The notes under the pieces: model-generated
The model's database searches: none
What the model saw: the letters and a program-made list of their open reading frames with translations, nothing else
What the model was told of the DNA's origin: nothing
In this document: positions 20,169 to 38,400 of the stretch, in pieces
How the letters are laid out: each line of letters starts with the position of its first letter
Position numbering within the stretch: the stretch's first letter is position 1
Assembly (NCBI GenBank): GCA_949987565.1
Contig: OX465111.1
Span: 5,052,421-5,116,420, forward strand
DNA: 64,000 nucleotides
Direction of reading: 5' to 3'
DNA from: Luidia sarsii
Lineage: Eukaryota; Echinodermata; Asteroidea; Paxillosida; Luidiidae
Translations under genes and position numbers: made by a program

Positions 20169-21545
20169 ACCAGGGGTGGATTTCACAAAGCCTTATGATG
20201 CATTTTAACTCAACTTACGATGGATAACCCATCGTAAATGGTTCTTGTGCATCGCTGATTGTCTTGCATTTGATCGTAAGTTACTTTTTCCGAGGCTATT
20301 AGTCTAGAGAAAATGCGCGACTTGGTAAAACGCCACTCTGTAAAAAAAAAAAAAACACATTCGGTCAAATGTCAGCTTGTAAAGTGACATGATAGCACAC
20401 ATGCGCACAATGATCAAACTCCTTGATCTTTTAGGCTATTGGGGCCATTATATAATCTATAAGGTCACGTGCAGTGTTTATTTGCAGCACAACACAATGT
20501 GTGTGGGAATGCTCCGCTGAATCGCACCGTTTTTCTGTAATCCCACAAATACATGGCTCGTGCTCTGACAGATACATGTAATAAGAGCTGTGCTTGTTTA
20601 TATGTCTCCCTGCATGGGCCACCCTCAAGGACACACCCACCATTTGACCACAACTGCAAAACCGCAATTGGTTTTTTGGATGAGATGCATTTCTGTTGTG
20701 ATCACCAAGGATTGGTTCAGCTGCAGCTTGTTGGATTGGTGCTGTGCACTTCATCCTTCCCCAAACGAAAATTGACGGGCTGAAATCACAAGGAATTCTC
20801 GACTGCCAGAATGCATCACAAATCTTTGGTTGTGGTGTTTTAGAAAGAAGCACCACCACCACCACCAACAGGGAAGAACAAAAAGCTCAGTTCTTTCAAC
20901 CAGTTACAGATGCATAACTACATAACTACAAATGTGTAAATGTTGCAGGCTGTTACTGACCAGAATGACCTTGAATTTGCAAAGCTTACTAAATTCAAGG
21001 GGTCCAGTGTTTCGATCCTATCTAGACCTTTCTCAAAAGCAGAAAAGGCTGAAGGATTGAAACCTCAGGCTTTTTAACTCTTTATTGAATGATCTGCGAT
21101 GTATAAGACTTAAGGCTCTGCATAGTGGTGGTACTATAAAGAGTATAGGTTTGCGGTCACACCATGTATGAGAATTGAGTGAGTGGTTCTGAAAAGAACC
21201 AGAGTGTTTCACTTAATGTTTCAGACAGTGTGCTCTGTCCGTCTTCTTTTCAAAACCACACTCACTCACAAAAGGGTTCTCATACATGGTGTCACCACAA
21301 ACCTATAGATCTGTGATGTGTTTTGGTGGTCACTTTGTTTGATTTTCCCCGGCAATGTTAGTTTGGAGGAGGTTTTAGTACACAAATGGTCACAGCACCA
21401 AACCAACAAGCAGTCACTTGAGCCAAATGATCAATTGCAAGACAGTGAGCGATGCACAGAGACCATATGGCCTATTACAACTTACGATGGGTTATGAATC
21501 TTGAGTTGAGTTACTATGATGGGTAAGGCTTTGTGAAATCCACAT
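20169..21545. mobile_element. Composite element with family-G ends
   Basis: The left end GGGGTGGATTTCACAAAGCC..ACTTACGATGGATAACCC (20169-20290) recurs inverted at 21436-21545 (ACTTACGATGGGTTATGAA..AGGCTTTGTGAAATCCAC). The ~1.1-kb interior carries a family-B foldback (20960-21075) and a family-F foldback (21114-21312). No transposase frame was seen. Confidence 0.55.
21114..21312. mobile_element. Foldback family F
   Basis: TAGGTTTGCGGTCACACCAT at the left pairs with ATGGTGTCACCACAAACCTA at the right. The loop contains CAGTGTGCTCTGTCCGTCTT. Confidence 0.85.
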
Positions 21546-23505
21546 CCGGAGCAGCTGAGTCAATTATTGCTGATGATAACTAAAACTCATTACAGCTTTT
21601 TGGATGTGTGCAGACAGAGGAGATGTCGAGAAACGCAATATGGTTTTGGGGGGTCAAAGCATGGCGGGAATTATAATTCTGATAAAGCAAATTTCTTAAG
21701 AGGCTAAGTTGCGGAAAATCTCATGGAGGTCTTAATTTGTTCCCATTTCATTGTGCACAACAAAATTACCGGTAACTAAGTACCCATGGCGTCACAAATC
21801 ACAATATGCCATATTCTTCTGAAATGCTCTGCGGCTGTTTTGTGCACGGTGTACTGTCTTCACCTTCACCAGTTTGGGGGGCTTACTTTTTGAGACAGAC
21901 TTTTTCTGTTGGGCACCGTAATGCCTTTGTGTAGCACCGATACCTTAGCTCTCTGATGAAGCGAACTGTGGAGGTCTCTGTTGTGCATTTTTGTGAACTG
22001 CTGTGCACCCCTTGTGTCTCAAGGGCAGTATGTCCGATAGCAAAGCCAGATTGAGGTCTTATGACTCACCATCCCCTCTCTCCAAACCACTGAGGCAGAA
22101 GTCTGCTCATGTGATTTTGACATACAGCACCGATTAAGTGAACAAATGTGTTCCTGGGCAAAAAATGTTCTTCATGAACTTTAAATCCTCGTAAAGAAAG
22201 GCCTGAAAGTGATATTTAAGAAATTGTTGACAAAAGTCTGTATGTGCTGCTTGGCTGATTTGACTTGAAAAAAAATAGGTTTTTTTTACCCTGAACAACC
22301 AAATTTGGCAAAACCTTTGTCAGTTGCCGCTGGGGTGGTGGGTCATATGCTGTAAACCTGGGTTCTGGTTTTGGTATTCAAAAGCTAAATGTACAGATTG
22401 CTGCTCTCATGAAGTACAGTCCTTTATAGTGAAGTTGCTTTTCAATATAGTTTTCCCAGCCATGTCTTTAACCAAAGACCCTGTGGTATTTGGTTTAAAA
22501 TGTACGCGGTGCCGAGTTTGACGGAATTGAGCACCAGGGCCAAATGACAGTTGGAACTGTCTCAGGGGCCAGTTGAAGGCCATCCACAACTGGCCTGGCT
22601 GTCCAATTAGGGGAAAAACCCTAACGAACAAGAAAGCTCAGCACCACTTTTTGTCATGCTTGTGGTGTAGCAATCGTCTCCCATTCACAGTTTTGCCTGT
22701 GAGTGTTTAACACTGAGACAAACTTAATTGTTAGGGTTATGGTCATGGTTAGACTCCATTGTGAGAAATGTTGACGTTCTGAATTTAACCTCTGTTCATT
22801 ATGGGTGTGCACGATGTGGCCGTCAGCCTGAAAACAGGACTGACAAGCAGCCATCTTGAAAGTGCCGCTGAAAACAAAATTGGCAGCCAGTCAAATTCTT
22901 AATCTTGTTACTTGCTTGCCCACTTAAAAGAAATGGTTAAAGTTGAACTTTGTTATGTTTAAAAAAAAAAATGAAAAAAAAACGAACTGGTGCACATTCT
23001 GTACAGTAGTGATGCTTTTTTAAGGGAATGCCACAGTCACCTCTGTGGAGTGCACAATCTGATGAGAACACATCTCAAGGAACTTACATGATTTCTGACA
23101 GAAACTTTCCACAAAAATGAAGAGATTTTAAATGATGTATTGATTGATTACTGGGTTTTCTCCTATATACCGCAGATTTACCGGTCTTTATTGTGGACAT
23201 TGAATAGAAAAAAGAAGAAAATCTGCTTTTTTTTTCCTTGCAGGAATTTTTCAAGAATAAAATCAACTGCAGACTAGATTGATACATTTAGATATGGTGA
23301 TGATTCTGCAGTTTTTTCGTCTGTCTTTACAAATCCCACACAATACCCCTTTGCATGTCTGGGAATATCTCCAGCTGAGCATTTATTTAAAGATTTAAAG
23401 CCACTATTTCAGAGAACATAAACAAATTTTGTTTTAGACTTTTTGTAGCATCTGAAGGTAAAATGGTGTGATTGTATATAGCCCCTGCAACTATAGAACA
23501 AGTTG
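21546..23505. other. Intergenic DNA, nothing recognised
   Basis: About 2 kb between ZZZ3 and RABGGTB. Short reading frames only, none with codon structure, splice context or familiar motifs. A few homopolymer runs occur (22960-22985). Confidence 0.5.
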
Positions 23506-23507
23506 AG

Positions 23508-23965
23508 CCCCCAACCCGGCAGAAGATTTGTTGATGAGGCCACCACCTAAGGGCAGGATAGCTCAGATGGTAAGAGCGCTGGTTCACATGCTGGCTCATA
23601 ATCTTTTATATCAAATTTTTTAAGTCATACTAATTGCTTCAGTCAAGTAAATTATGTGAAAAAAACTGACTGGTTGCATGCATGTTTTACACTGAGACAG
23701 GTCACAGGTTCAACTCCTGGTCCAGTAAATTTTGTGCTGCTTTTTTTCCCCCCAAATTTTTCAAATGTTGCCAGTCAGGTTTTTCTTTACCGTAATTGAT
23801 TTAATTGAATTGGAAAAGCAGCACCCACTGTGTGATCCTGGGACTGCTGTAGCCATGTTTACAGCAATTCCTCCCCCCCTCCCCATCTGGATATCTAAGG
23901 GTTCGATACATGTAGCTCAGATGGTAAGAGCACTCGTACATTTCCAAGTCCAGTCAAAAATTTCT
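23508..23965 (+). mobile_element. SINE family S1, tandem dimer
   Basis: First core GGATAGCTCAGATGGTAAGA (23557) is interrupted after about 23585 and resumes at 23698 with CACAGGTTCAACTCCTGGTC. The tail (CCAGTCAGGTTTTTC) and body (GCAGCACCCACTGTGTGATC) lead into a second core at 23908 (TAGCTCAGATGGTAAGAGCA). The arrangement is head-to-tail. Confidence 0.75.
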
Positions 23966-24689
23966 TTGCCATTTTTGAAAAAAAATTTAAACCTGTACCT
24001 CTTTCACCAAGCTATCTTAAAAAAACAGTTTCTGCAGATGATGGCCCACAATTTGGCAAAAAGCTGGATTCAAGCAGTATTGTGTCCATTTTACACAAAA
24101 TTGTATCGATGTGTAGTAGAGAAAAATCAAAACAAGACTACAACAATCACACGGAGGACAATGCAGTTCATTTTTATGAGTGGTATGGTTTATAAAGATC
24201 TTGATGAAATGCATGTTTGAAATGCAGTTTTGCAAATTGGAAATACAATTTTAGACATAATTAGACATACATACACGTATTATTTTTCATTTCAATGCAA
24301 ATTTATTCTGCAAATATGACATGCAGATTCGATGAACTTCCTTCTGACTGATGGGATAATGGTAGACTAAAAGTGACTAAACATTTACACCGTTACCTTT
24401 GGTACATTAACATTCATCATATGATGTTCATGATTTTGATGGTTAAACTGGTAAGACTTTTGCACGAACTAACAAGAATTTGTGAGGTAATATGCACAAA
24501 TGTTCCAAACTGCTTACTGACTAAAATAACCAAAAGGCAAATATCGAAAATTAGGAAGGCCTGATGTTTCGATCCTAGCAGGACCTTTCTGCGATTGAAA
24601 CGTCAGACCCTCCAAATTTTTGATAAGAATTTGAGGGTTTTAATCTTCCAAAGCAACCTGTGACTTGTACAACAGGCTATCAAAACGGT

Positions 24690-24812
24690 ATCATGGTCAA
24701 ACAGAGTGTTCATCTGCAGTGCAGAAAGTTGCTGGTTCGAATGCCAGTCGGACCAGAAGCTAGGAAAAACTCTCTCTGTCCATCCAGCAGCAAATGGGTA
24801 CCTGGGGTGAAC
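24690..24812 (+). mobile_element. SINE family S2
   Basis: GTTCATCTGCAGTGCAGAAA, B-box-like GGTTCGAATGCC, and the shared tail CAGCAGCAAATGGGTACCTG. A second copy is at 32525-32720. Confidence 0.75.
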
Positions 24813-24957
24813 TTCACAAACCCTCACGATGCATCGTAACTCCACTTAGGATTGATAATCCATCAGAAGAACAATGTTAGGCCGTATTCGTTCTGAGCAT
24901 CGCTCTTCGTCTTGCGATTGATCGTAAGTTACAACAAGTTTGGTGAAATCGACCCCT
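24805..24957. mobile_element. MITE family G, complete copy
   Basis: About 153 bp. The end GGGGTGAACTTCAC is answered by GGTGAAATCGACCCC. The inner CATCGCTCTTCGTCTTGCGA matches 16825-16975 and 20169-20290. Confidence 0.75.
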
Positions 24958-25056
24958 GGCTCTCTTTAGAGCTAGGGGAATGTTAAAAAAGGCCTTTTAG
25001 AACTTTACAATGTATGACCTTTTCGGGAATAGAAGCGCCTTTCAAGACCTAGTGGG

Positions 25057-30314
<5,258 letters not shown>

Positions 30315-30784
30315 CTGAATGGATAAGTACATTAGAAAGCATCTTAAACATATGGAATCTGAACTAGTCCTGAGTGGAAGTTACAGTTCAAAACTGCTTA
30401 CACCTACTAAAAAGACCCCAAAAAATAAATTGCAAGTGTCAGATATTGCCTGCCATTTCTTGGAAGTTGGACGCAAAAAGGGATTCTAATTTATCAACTC
30501 ATCAACTTATCAACTCATGCTTTCACACCAACAAAGAACACGTCAGATAAATTAAACGCTAATCAATACATCAATAATAATATTAGTAACGATTTAATTT
30601 AGCAAGAAAAACTAAGATAATCAATGTCAATTGTCATCAATGATCAATATTCAATGCATTGCAGCAATGGATGAGTGGTTACTGCCGGTGCCGACACAAA
30701 CTCCCTCTACCTCTATGCACAAACTAAAGCCAGACTAGGAAATCAATCTATTTCTATGCTTTCATACTCTCATACTTTTACCAT

Positions 30785-31234
30785 TTTGTGTGGTTGTAGT
30801 CGTTTACGTCATTTATTCAAGAAGAACTCGCAAAAGAATGAAGATTGCCGGACTCTCAGTGATACCGCTGTGTGTGTTTATTATTATGAACAAAAAATCG
30901 TCTGCTATCTCTCCAGCTGCGCATGCGTATTCACCCGGGTGAAGTTATCGCATGGTAACCAGAACAGTTTAGCTTCGAATACACAGAATTTGGGCTGCGC
31001 ATCCCGACTAACACAAAGTCATAACTGGAAGCCACTCATTACCTACGGCTTCTAAATACGCGCAAGTCAACGGAAGCCGCAGACAAACGGCTGCAGCCAA
31101 TACGGGTAACGAACAACGTATCCCATGATTCTTCAGTACAAATTGCCAACATGGCGGGGTTATAAACGGTAAATAGAAAGTGCCGAACGAACAGGATACA
31201 CTTATCCAAGTGGTGGTTCCGATCACCAGTCACC
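30785..31234. promoter_or_regulatory. Bidirectional promoter, RABGGTB/centrosomin
   Basis: The two genes diverge within about 450 bp. The segment is locally rich in CpG. It contains an NRF1-like TGCGCATGCGTA at 30918-30929, an imperfect X-box-like palindrome GTTATCGCATGGTAAC at 30944-30959, and a YY1-like AACATGGCGGGG at 31149-31160 followed by TTATAAAC. Motif functions are inferred by resemblance only. Confidence 0.5.
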
Positions 31235-34200
31235 ATGGACTCCATGGCGGAAGAAGACCCTACGTTACCAGTGAATTTTGAAGAAAGGTAAGTTACATTA
31301 AAGCAGAATTTTCATAATAAAACATGTTTTATTCTAGAGTAGATGAACTGCTCGTCAGAATATTTTTTTTTTAAGTTTTGCTATAGGACTCTAGACCACC
31401 TCGTTTACGTACATGTATGTGATGAATATGGCGTATGGATAGTCGGGTCCCTTGCGGGTTATTCCCTTAGCCGTGCACAGACATTGCAGAAAATGACAAT
31501 AACAAACCAACCTTTCTTTTACTTGTAGAACTTTGTAGACTAGTTATACCTTTGTAGAAACGAATTTTGTTTCCAAGAAAAATGAGAAATATTTATCAGT
31601 GCCAAAGAATGTAATTGTTATAACTCTAACTAAACAGACCTAGTCCAGTTCTTAACTCTGAAAAATTAAAAGGACTGAGTGTGTACTGTGTAGACTCGTC
31701 TGTCAGACTGTTGTTGGCATTGGGAGTGTTGAAAGTTTAAGTTAACCATGGAGGAATAAACCTTTTTGATGTTCGCATAGCACTATGGGTATAGATGACA
31801 AACTTGCCGTAGTTTGTATTGCACAACAAGTTCTATGGCAAAGCACTCAAGGTTGTGATTGTTTATTTTTTTCTCCAAAAACTAGATACCGGTAGGCGGC
31901 GGTAGATGGAGTTCAGAAATGAAACTCACACAGAATGTTCGTCTAGATACCACTACCACTACCACTGTATCAGTAACAAAATACATTTTTCGTTGAAACG
32001 TTGTCGTTGTGTGGGTAGTTTCGGAGAAATTAGTGGGGATTCCGTTGGTGACTGGATGGCAACGCGGTGACCGCATACAGCAAGCGGCGCGCTGTGTATT
32101 CATGCGCGCAGCTGCATGCACGCACTGTGTTTGCCATCCAGTCACCGAGGTAATTTTCACTGATTTCTCCGAAACTACCCGCTGAACGTTTTAACAAAAA
32201 ATATATATTGTTGCTGGTATCTAGACAAAAATTCTGTGCGAGTTTCACTTCTGAACTCCATCTAGTTTTTGGAGTTTTTGGCGATTTATGTTATCTCCGA
32301 TCGATACAATATTGATTTATTTCTCAGTGCCAACATGGCCGGTCTTCCTGATGTCACCACTGGGCCACCAGATATCACCGCTGCTAACTTCAGTGACCAT
32401 TTCCCCGAGGGCAATATGCCAGGTAAGGAAACCCGTCAAGAACTTGAAGAAATAACTTTGTGTCTGTCTGCATTGTGGGTGAGACGTACAGGTACGAACA
32501 CTCTAACTTCTAAGTCTTAGACTTGGAGCATTTGTCTGCAGTACGTGCTGAAGGTCGCTGGTTCGAATCCAACTGAGACCAGAATCTAGGACACTCTCTC
32601 TGTGTCCACCCAGCAGCAAATGGGTACCTGGTTTTCGTAAGACCTGGGGAAGGTTGAAAGGCGGTGAGGAAACTCAGGCAAGCTACTGGCCACCCTATAT
32701 TAACACGCCATGGGCTTGTAAATGTGCTTCTCTGTTAAAGCCCCTACACAACATTGGTCGAGGTCAAAGAATAGCATCCATACGTTGTCTGATCCAACAT
32801 ATGCATGAAATAGCACACCTGTGAAAATTTCAGCTCAATCCGCCAACTGACTCTTGAGAAAAATTGTGAAAACCGCTTCATTTGCTTTGCGAAAATGCAG
32901 CATTCAACGCCGTACTGTTCCGAAAAATAGTTTAGATCTCGGTGAGACGTAAACTATTTCTTTTACTCATTTCTCCCAAAATACAACATTTTAGGCAGAA
33001 ATATTTCAGTCAGAGGTTTCTACTAAACTGTATAAGTTTCATGTAAATCTGTGAACATTTCTGTTTTTCGATCTTACCAATGTTGTGTAGGGGCTTTAAG
33101 GAACATCCCCTATGCTATAAGTACACACGTACATGTATAAGGCTCCCCCCAAAAAATAGTGGTGCTTCCTATTACATGGCATCTGAAAATAGGATAGGTA
33201 CATGTATAGGGGTGAAAAATGTGATACTGAACAGTGGGGCAAAGGGGTTTGGGTTTTGCATTGTCATCATGTCCGTAGTCACTTGTGTGAGTATGTCTAC
33301 ACAAAGCTATAGAACCTGATCACACAGCAATCCTCATAAAGTTATTTGAACTCACCATCAAAACTGTTATTTCATTTTGATTCATACCAAATAGTAGCTC
33401 TCAAAAAATGTAGCTATTCCTTTCACCCTATGTTTTAAAACTAGTTGATGATATGATTTCCTTTTTGAGGGCTTGGCAATTTGATCGCAAGAGGACTTTT
33501 CTCCGATGCAGAATTACAAGAAAGCTCCTACTAGTACTATCATTGGAAGTCCTCTTGTGTTTTAACATTTGTATACTTTGGTTATCAATCTCTAGTCTGC
33601 ATCAGTTTGCTGTTCTGTGTTTGTCCATTTCAGGAAGGTCCTCTACAGTTTCAAGATTTGCATTTTGATCCTTTTAGCCAATAGACAGTTTGCGATATTT
33701 TGGTCTCACTTTATAACATATATATCAATTGCTTATTTGCTTTTTAAAATCCTTTCCTTGATTTCTCATTTTGTAGCCATCCAGAAGATCAGCAGTGGCC
33801 GAATGTCTCCCATCAGAGCACACACAATGAAGGATTATGAGCAGGTTGGTTGGTGGGAGGCGGCTCACCTTAGAGGGTGCTATTTTGTGACTGGGCTCAC
33901 CTCTCGAGGGCGCTCTTTTGTGACAGTGGCTTTCCCAAGTTATTCTGTCTTGGAGTCATTGAGTTCCCCCACAAGGGGAGAGGCGATGACAAATGCGCTG
34001 TGTGTATGCACATGCACAGAATTGACCAAGAGTTGGCACCCTACAGGAATTGTATGACACGCTAAATTGTGGACAAAGTCTGTCACTCAGTAGAAAACAT
34101 TGCATAACTGAAACTTTCGCTTAGTCTCAGCAAGAAATATGGAAGGATATAGAAATCCTTAGCCGAAGGTAGTGGTCCTTCAATTTGATGGTAAGAAAGT

Positions 34201-35430
34201 ACAGTTCATTTTCAGATACAACACATCAGGACAGTGTGGGTTGTGGCCCCCTTACCCTTTATAGCGGGATTTGTATGGCAGAAGTCAATTTGCTTTTCAG
34301 TTTTTCATCTGTTTTTCATTTTGTTTTGCTTTGCCCATAGCAAATATCGGAGCTGAAGAAGGAGAACTTCAGCCTCAAGTTGAGGATTTACTTCATGGAG
34401 GAAAGGATCGAGCAGAACTTTGACGACGACACCAAGACAGTAAGAACGACCTTGTGATAACTTGCGTTTCATAGCAGGTTTCATTCTGAAGATGTGTACA
34501 GCTAGCCATGTTAGTCTAACTAATGGAATGAAATTAATACAAAAAAAGAAAACTGTTGCAAACTGCTCACTGACTAAAATGACCTGCAATGCAGAAATCT
34601 CAAAAGTTAGAGGTCCTGATGTTGCGATCCTAGCAGGACCTTTCTCAAAGGCAGAGCCTGCCTTTGAGAAAGGTTCCTGCTAGGATCGAAACGTCAGGGG
34701 AGAGAGTGGATAAACACCGAGCTATTGGAAAGAGTGTATAATCGTCTGTAGCACCAGCTACTTGCTATCATTCATTAGGTGTACCGCTATTTACCCCCTA
34801 TCCCTAAAGCATGACATTCACTGGATACACTGCCCTGTTCATGAGAGAAAAAAGTCATGTCTCTACCACCAAAGGATTTGGTCTCTTATTTGCAGAATAT
34901 TGAGCTGAGAGTGGAGACTGAGAGCCTGAAGAAAGACCTGATGGAGAAGCAGCAGCTCCTTGTGAAAGCCTCGTAAGATCTCCTCGTATCAAATCTAAGC
35001 GATATATACGAACATTTTGCAAGCTGCTCCCTGACTACAAATGCTCAGAATGCAAATCTCAGAAAAAGGAGAGGACCTGGCATTGTTATCCTTGCAGGAT
35101 CTTTCTCAAAGGCAGGATCATTCCGCTTCGAGAAAGGTTCTGCTAGGATCGAAAAGGGTCAAACCCTCTTCATTTTGGAGTGATCAAATCTTGTGAAAAA
35201 AAACCCTCGCAAATAACTACTGATTTGATGCCAGTGAGAATCATATTCAATGGCCCAATGTGAAACTCGTTCATGAGGATGCCCTATCCTGTTTCCTTTT
35301 CATCAGCAATGCTGTGGAGAGCCTGGCTCACGAGAAAGACATGCTGACGGACAGACTGAGACAGGAGAACAACCAGGCACTGAAACACCAGCGAGAACGC
35401 TTGGAACAAGACCTGCGCCAAGCCAGACAG
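31235..35430 (+). CDS. Centrosomin-like exons 1-6, CM1 domain
   Basis: Exons 31235-31287, 32328-32422, 33777-33844, 34341-34439, 34896-34972, 35307-35430. Exon 1 is MDSMAEEDPTLPVNFEER. Exon 2 is a low-complexity linker. Exons 3-5 give SPIRAHTMKDYEQ, then QISELKKENFSLKLRIYFME, then NIELRVETESLKKDLMEKQQ: the full gamma-tubulin complex-binding CM1. Exon 6 continues NAVESLAHEKDMLTDRL. CM1 is split by introns after DYEQ and DDTKT. Confidence 0.95.
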
Positions 35431-38400
35431 GTAGACTTGGGAGTTTTCACCTCGTGGGGTCTTATCTTACTAAACCTTAAAGGCAGAATGAAGAGGACAA
35501 AAACAGATAGGAAGAAGTGGGAGAGTCAATAGGACATAGATGACAGAAATAGAGTCAACGTCCTATTCACATGTGCGTTTGTCATTCTGCTTTTGAGAAA
35601 GGTCCCGCTAGGATCAGAATGTGAGGCCCTCTACGGGGAAAGAGAGGGACAGAGGGTGAGAGAGAGTTTGAGAAAGACATTCAGAGGGAGTGAGTAGAGT
35701 TAGAAAGACAGACAGAGGTTGAGAGAACAAGAGAGGGAGAGAGGTAGAGAGGAAGAGGGAGAGAGGAGAGAGCTAGAGGGACAGAAAGAGGGAAAGAGAG
35801 TTAGAAAGACAGGAGAGAGGGGTAGGGTGAGAGAGAAAGAGTGAGAGAGAAGGAGAGAGAGAGGGAGAGGGGAGAAAAAGAAAGAGAGAGGAGAGAGTTA
35901 GATAGACAGAGGTAGAGAGAAGGAGAGAGAGAGAGGAGGGTGAGGGAGAAACCAAAGTATATGTTTCTTTTGGGACTGTTTTAGAAGAAGGCAATTGATC
36001 ATCAGGACTATTGCCTTCTACCTGTGTGGTTATAAGTTGGCACATCTGTTTAACGGTGTCTGACCGTGGGCCTTGTGGCTTTTCTTTCCTTCCAGGAGTG
36101 TGAGTCAGTGAAGCGAGCCAACGAAATCCTTCAGAAGCGGCTCGCTGATGCCCCTCCCCTCCCAGCCCAAGAAGACAACAGCCAGCAAATGAACGAGATG
36201 AAGGCAGCCCACCAAGAGGCCGTGGCTGAGAAAGACAGGTTGGTGAAGCTAGCTCTTGTACTGAAGGCTAAGCCAGAGTTGGTTTTTGATGATTAGTTTC
36301 AGTCTGTGAAGCCAGTATTGGTCAAAGCCAGTCTCAAATGTGTTCCGATGGACAATTGCTTAAAGGCAGGTAGGTGAAGCTAGCACTTATTCCGAAGGCT
36401 CAACCTGAGTTGGGTTTCAATGATTAGTTTCAGTCTGTGAAGCCAGTATTGGTCAAAGCCAGTCTCAAATGTGTTCCAAGGGGCAATTACCCCAAGACGG
36501 CTATTTCAGGACTATTGGAAAAACAAACTTTTGGCCTAGCATTCATTCTGATAGCTATTTGTTGTTAGTGATGTCAGCGTTAGTCGAAGCCAGTTATAAG
36601 TGCATATCAACACTTGATTGGTTGAGGGTGTTGTCCGAGTGTAGAAGTCAACAGTCGTTGCTAACTGCTGAGATTCCAGCTAATGTCAGCCGCGATTCAC
36701 AATCACGGGTCAGTCAATAACTGTGGCCCCCTGTGCTTTGTGTTCAGATGCATTGATGACCTGAAGTCAGCGGTGGAAATGAAGGACGCGACAATTTCGC
36801 AGCTGGAATCTGAGAAGCAGTACGCCGTAGACGAGAAGACGGAACCGCTGCAGCAACAACTGCAGCAGCTGCAGCACACGCTGGACAACCGCAACGCTCA
36901 ACTCCAGGTACAGGCGAGCCGTCCCTTCAGGAACCCGAGTTTATGGGGGCAAGGGGCTCTCGTATTAGAAGTAAACTGGGCAGTTTGATTAGTAAAGGAA
37001 AGGCTGTGGTGACACCATGTAAGATGTGGGATGATCAGCAGGATGAGGAGAGTGAGGAGGAGGAGGATAAGGAGGAGGATGAGGATGGAAAGATGTTCAT
37101 GAAGCTGAGGATGAGGATGATAATGAGAATGATCATGATAAGAAAGATAAAGATGAGGAAGACAAGAGAAATGAGTTGGAGGATAAGGAGGATAAAGAGG
37201 ATTTCGGAGGATAAGAAGGATGAGGAGGATGAAGATGGGGAGAATAAGAAGGATGAGGAGGATGAAGATGGGAAGGATAAAGAGGATTTAGCAGGATAAG
37301 GAGGATGATGGTAAGAAGGATGAGGAAGATGAAGATGAGGAGGATGAAGAGGATGAGTAGGATGTGAAGCATAAGGAGGAGGAAGTTTTAGGAGGATGAG
37401 GAAGAAGAGTGACTAGTGTGAGGATGGTGAGGACGATGGTGAAGACAATCATCAATATTCCCTCAGAGTGATAAGATTCACACATGCTTCAATGCTTGAT
37501 CCTAGGCGGTGAAGGAGGACCTTGACAAGGAGAAAGGGGACGGCCGAGACCGGGACAGGCAGTACGAGGTAAGACTTCATTTCATCGTGGCCTAGCGGCA
37601 ATGCAGTCTTTTCTGGCCACTGGCAAGAACATTTCCTCAGCACTGTTCACTGCAACACTCCTTGGTAGAATTTCTATCGTGTCCACACTGATGGAGGGAG
37701 GTCTTTTGGGGGAGACTTTGATGTAGGAAAGAGCGTCATGTTATTTTGTTGCCGTCTGCAAAGGTGAAGCGGGGCAAGTCAGTTATTCGTTCTCGTTCGT
37801 TGTGCTTTCTTCTCGCTCCAGGAAGCGTTCAAAGAGCAGGAACGTCGTCTGAAAGACCTGGAGGCGGCCTCGGAGGACATGCAGACAGACCTGAAGAACA
37901 AAGACAAAGAGATCAAGGTAAGCGATGTCTATAGGCATGACGACCATGTCACCACGGCAATAATGCTATCATTGTCTTGCACATATGACTCCCTCTTATC
38001 TTTTACAGTTTATAGGTGGAAAAAAATGCATTGAATTTGGTTTTTATACAATTATCCATCATGAAAAGTTCAACAAAGAAATGATTCAATCCTTTCTCAA
38101 TCAGGATTACTTGACGTTTCAATCGTAGCAGGACCTTTCTCAATTTGGAGGGCCTGATGTGTTGATCCATGGTCCTGCTAGGACCATCATGTCAGGCACT
38201 TTTGAGAATTGTAGAACTTTGGTCATTTAATCTGTAAGCAGTTTGCAGCATGCAAGTTGTAGTATTTGACAGAAGCTAGAACGTCACTATCCTGTTCATG
38301 AATAGATCTAACTTTCCTCTCCACCCCTCCCCTCCCTTTCCCTCCCCATCCCTCCCTCCCCTGCCCTCCCCTCCCCTGCCCTCCCCTCCCCTCCCCTCCC

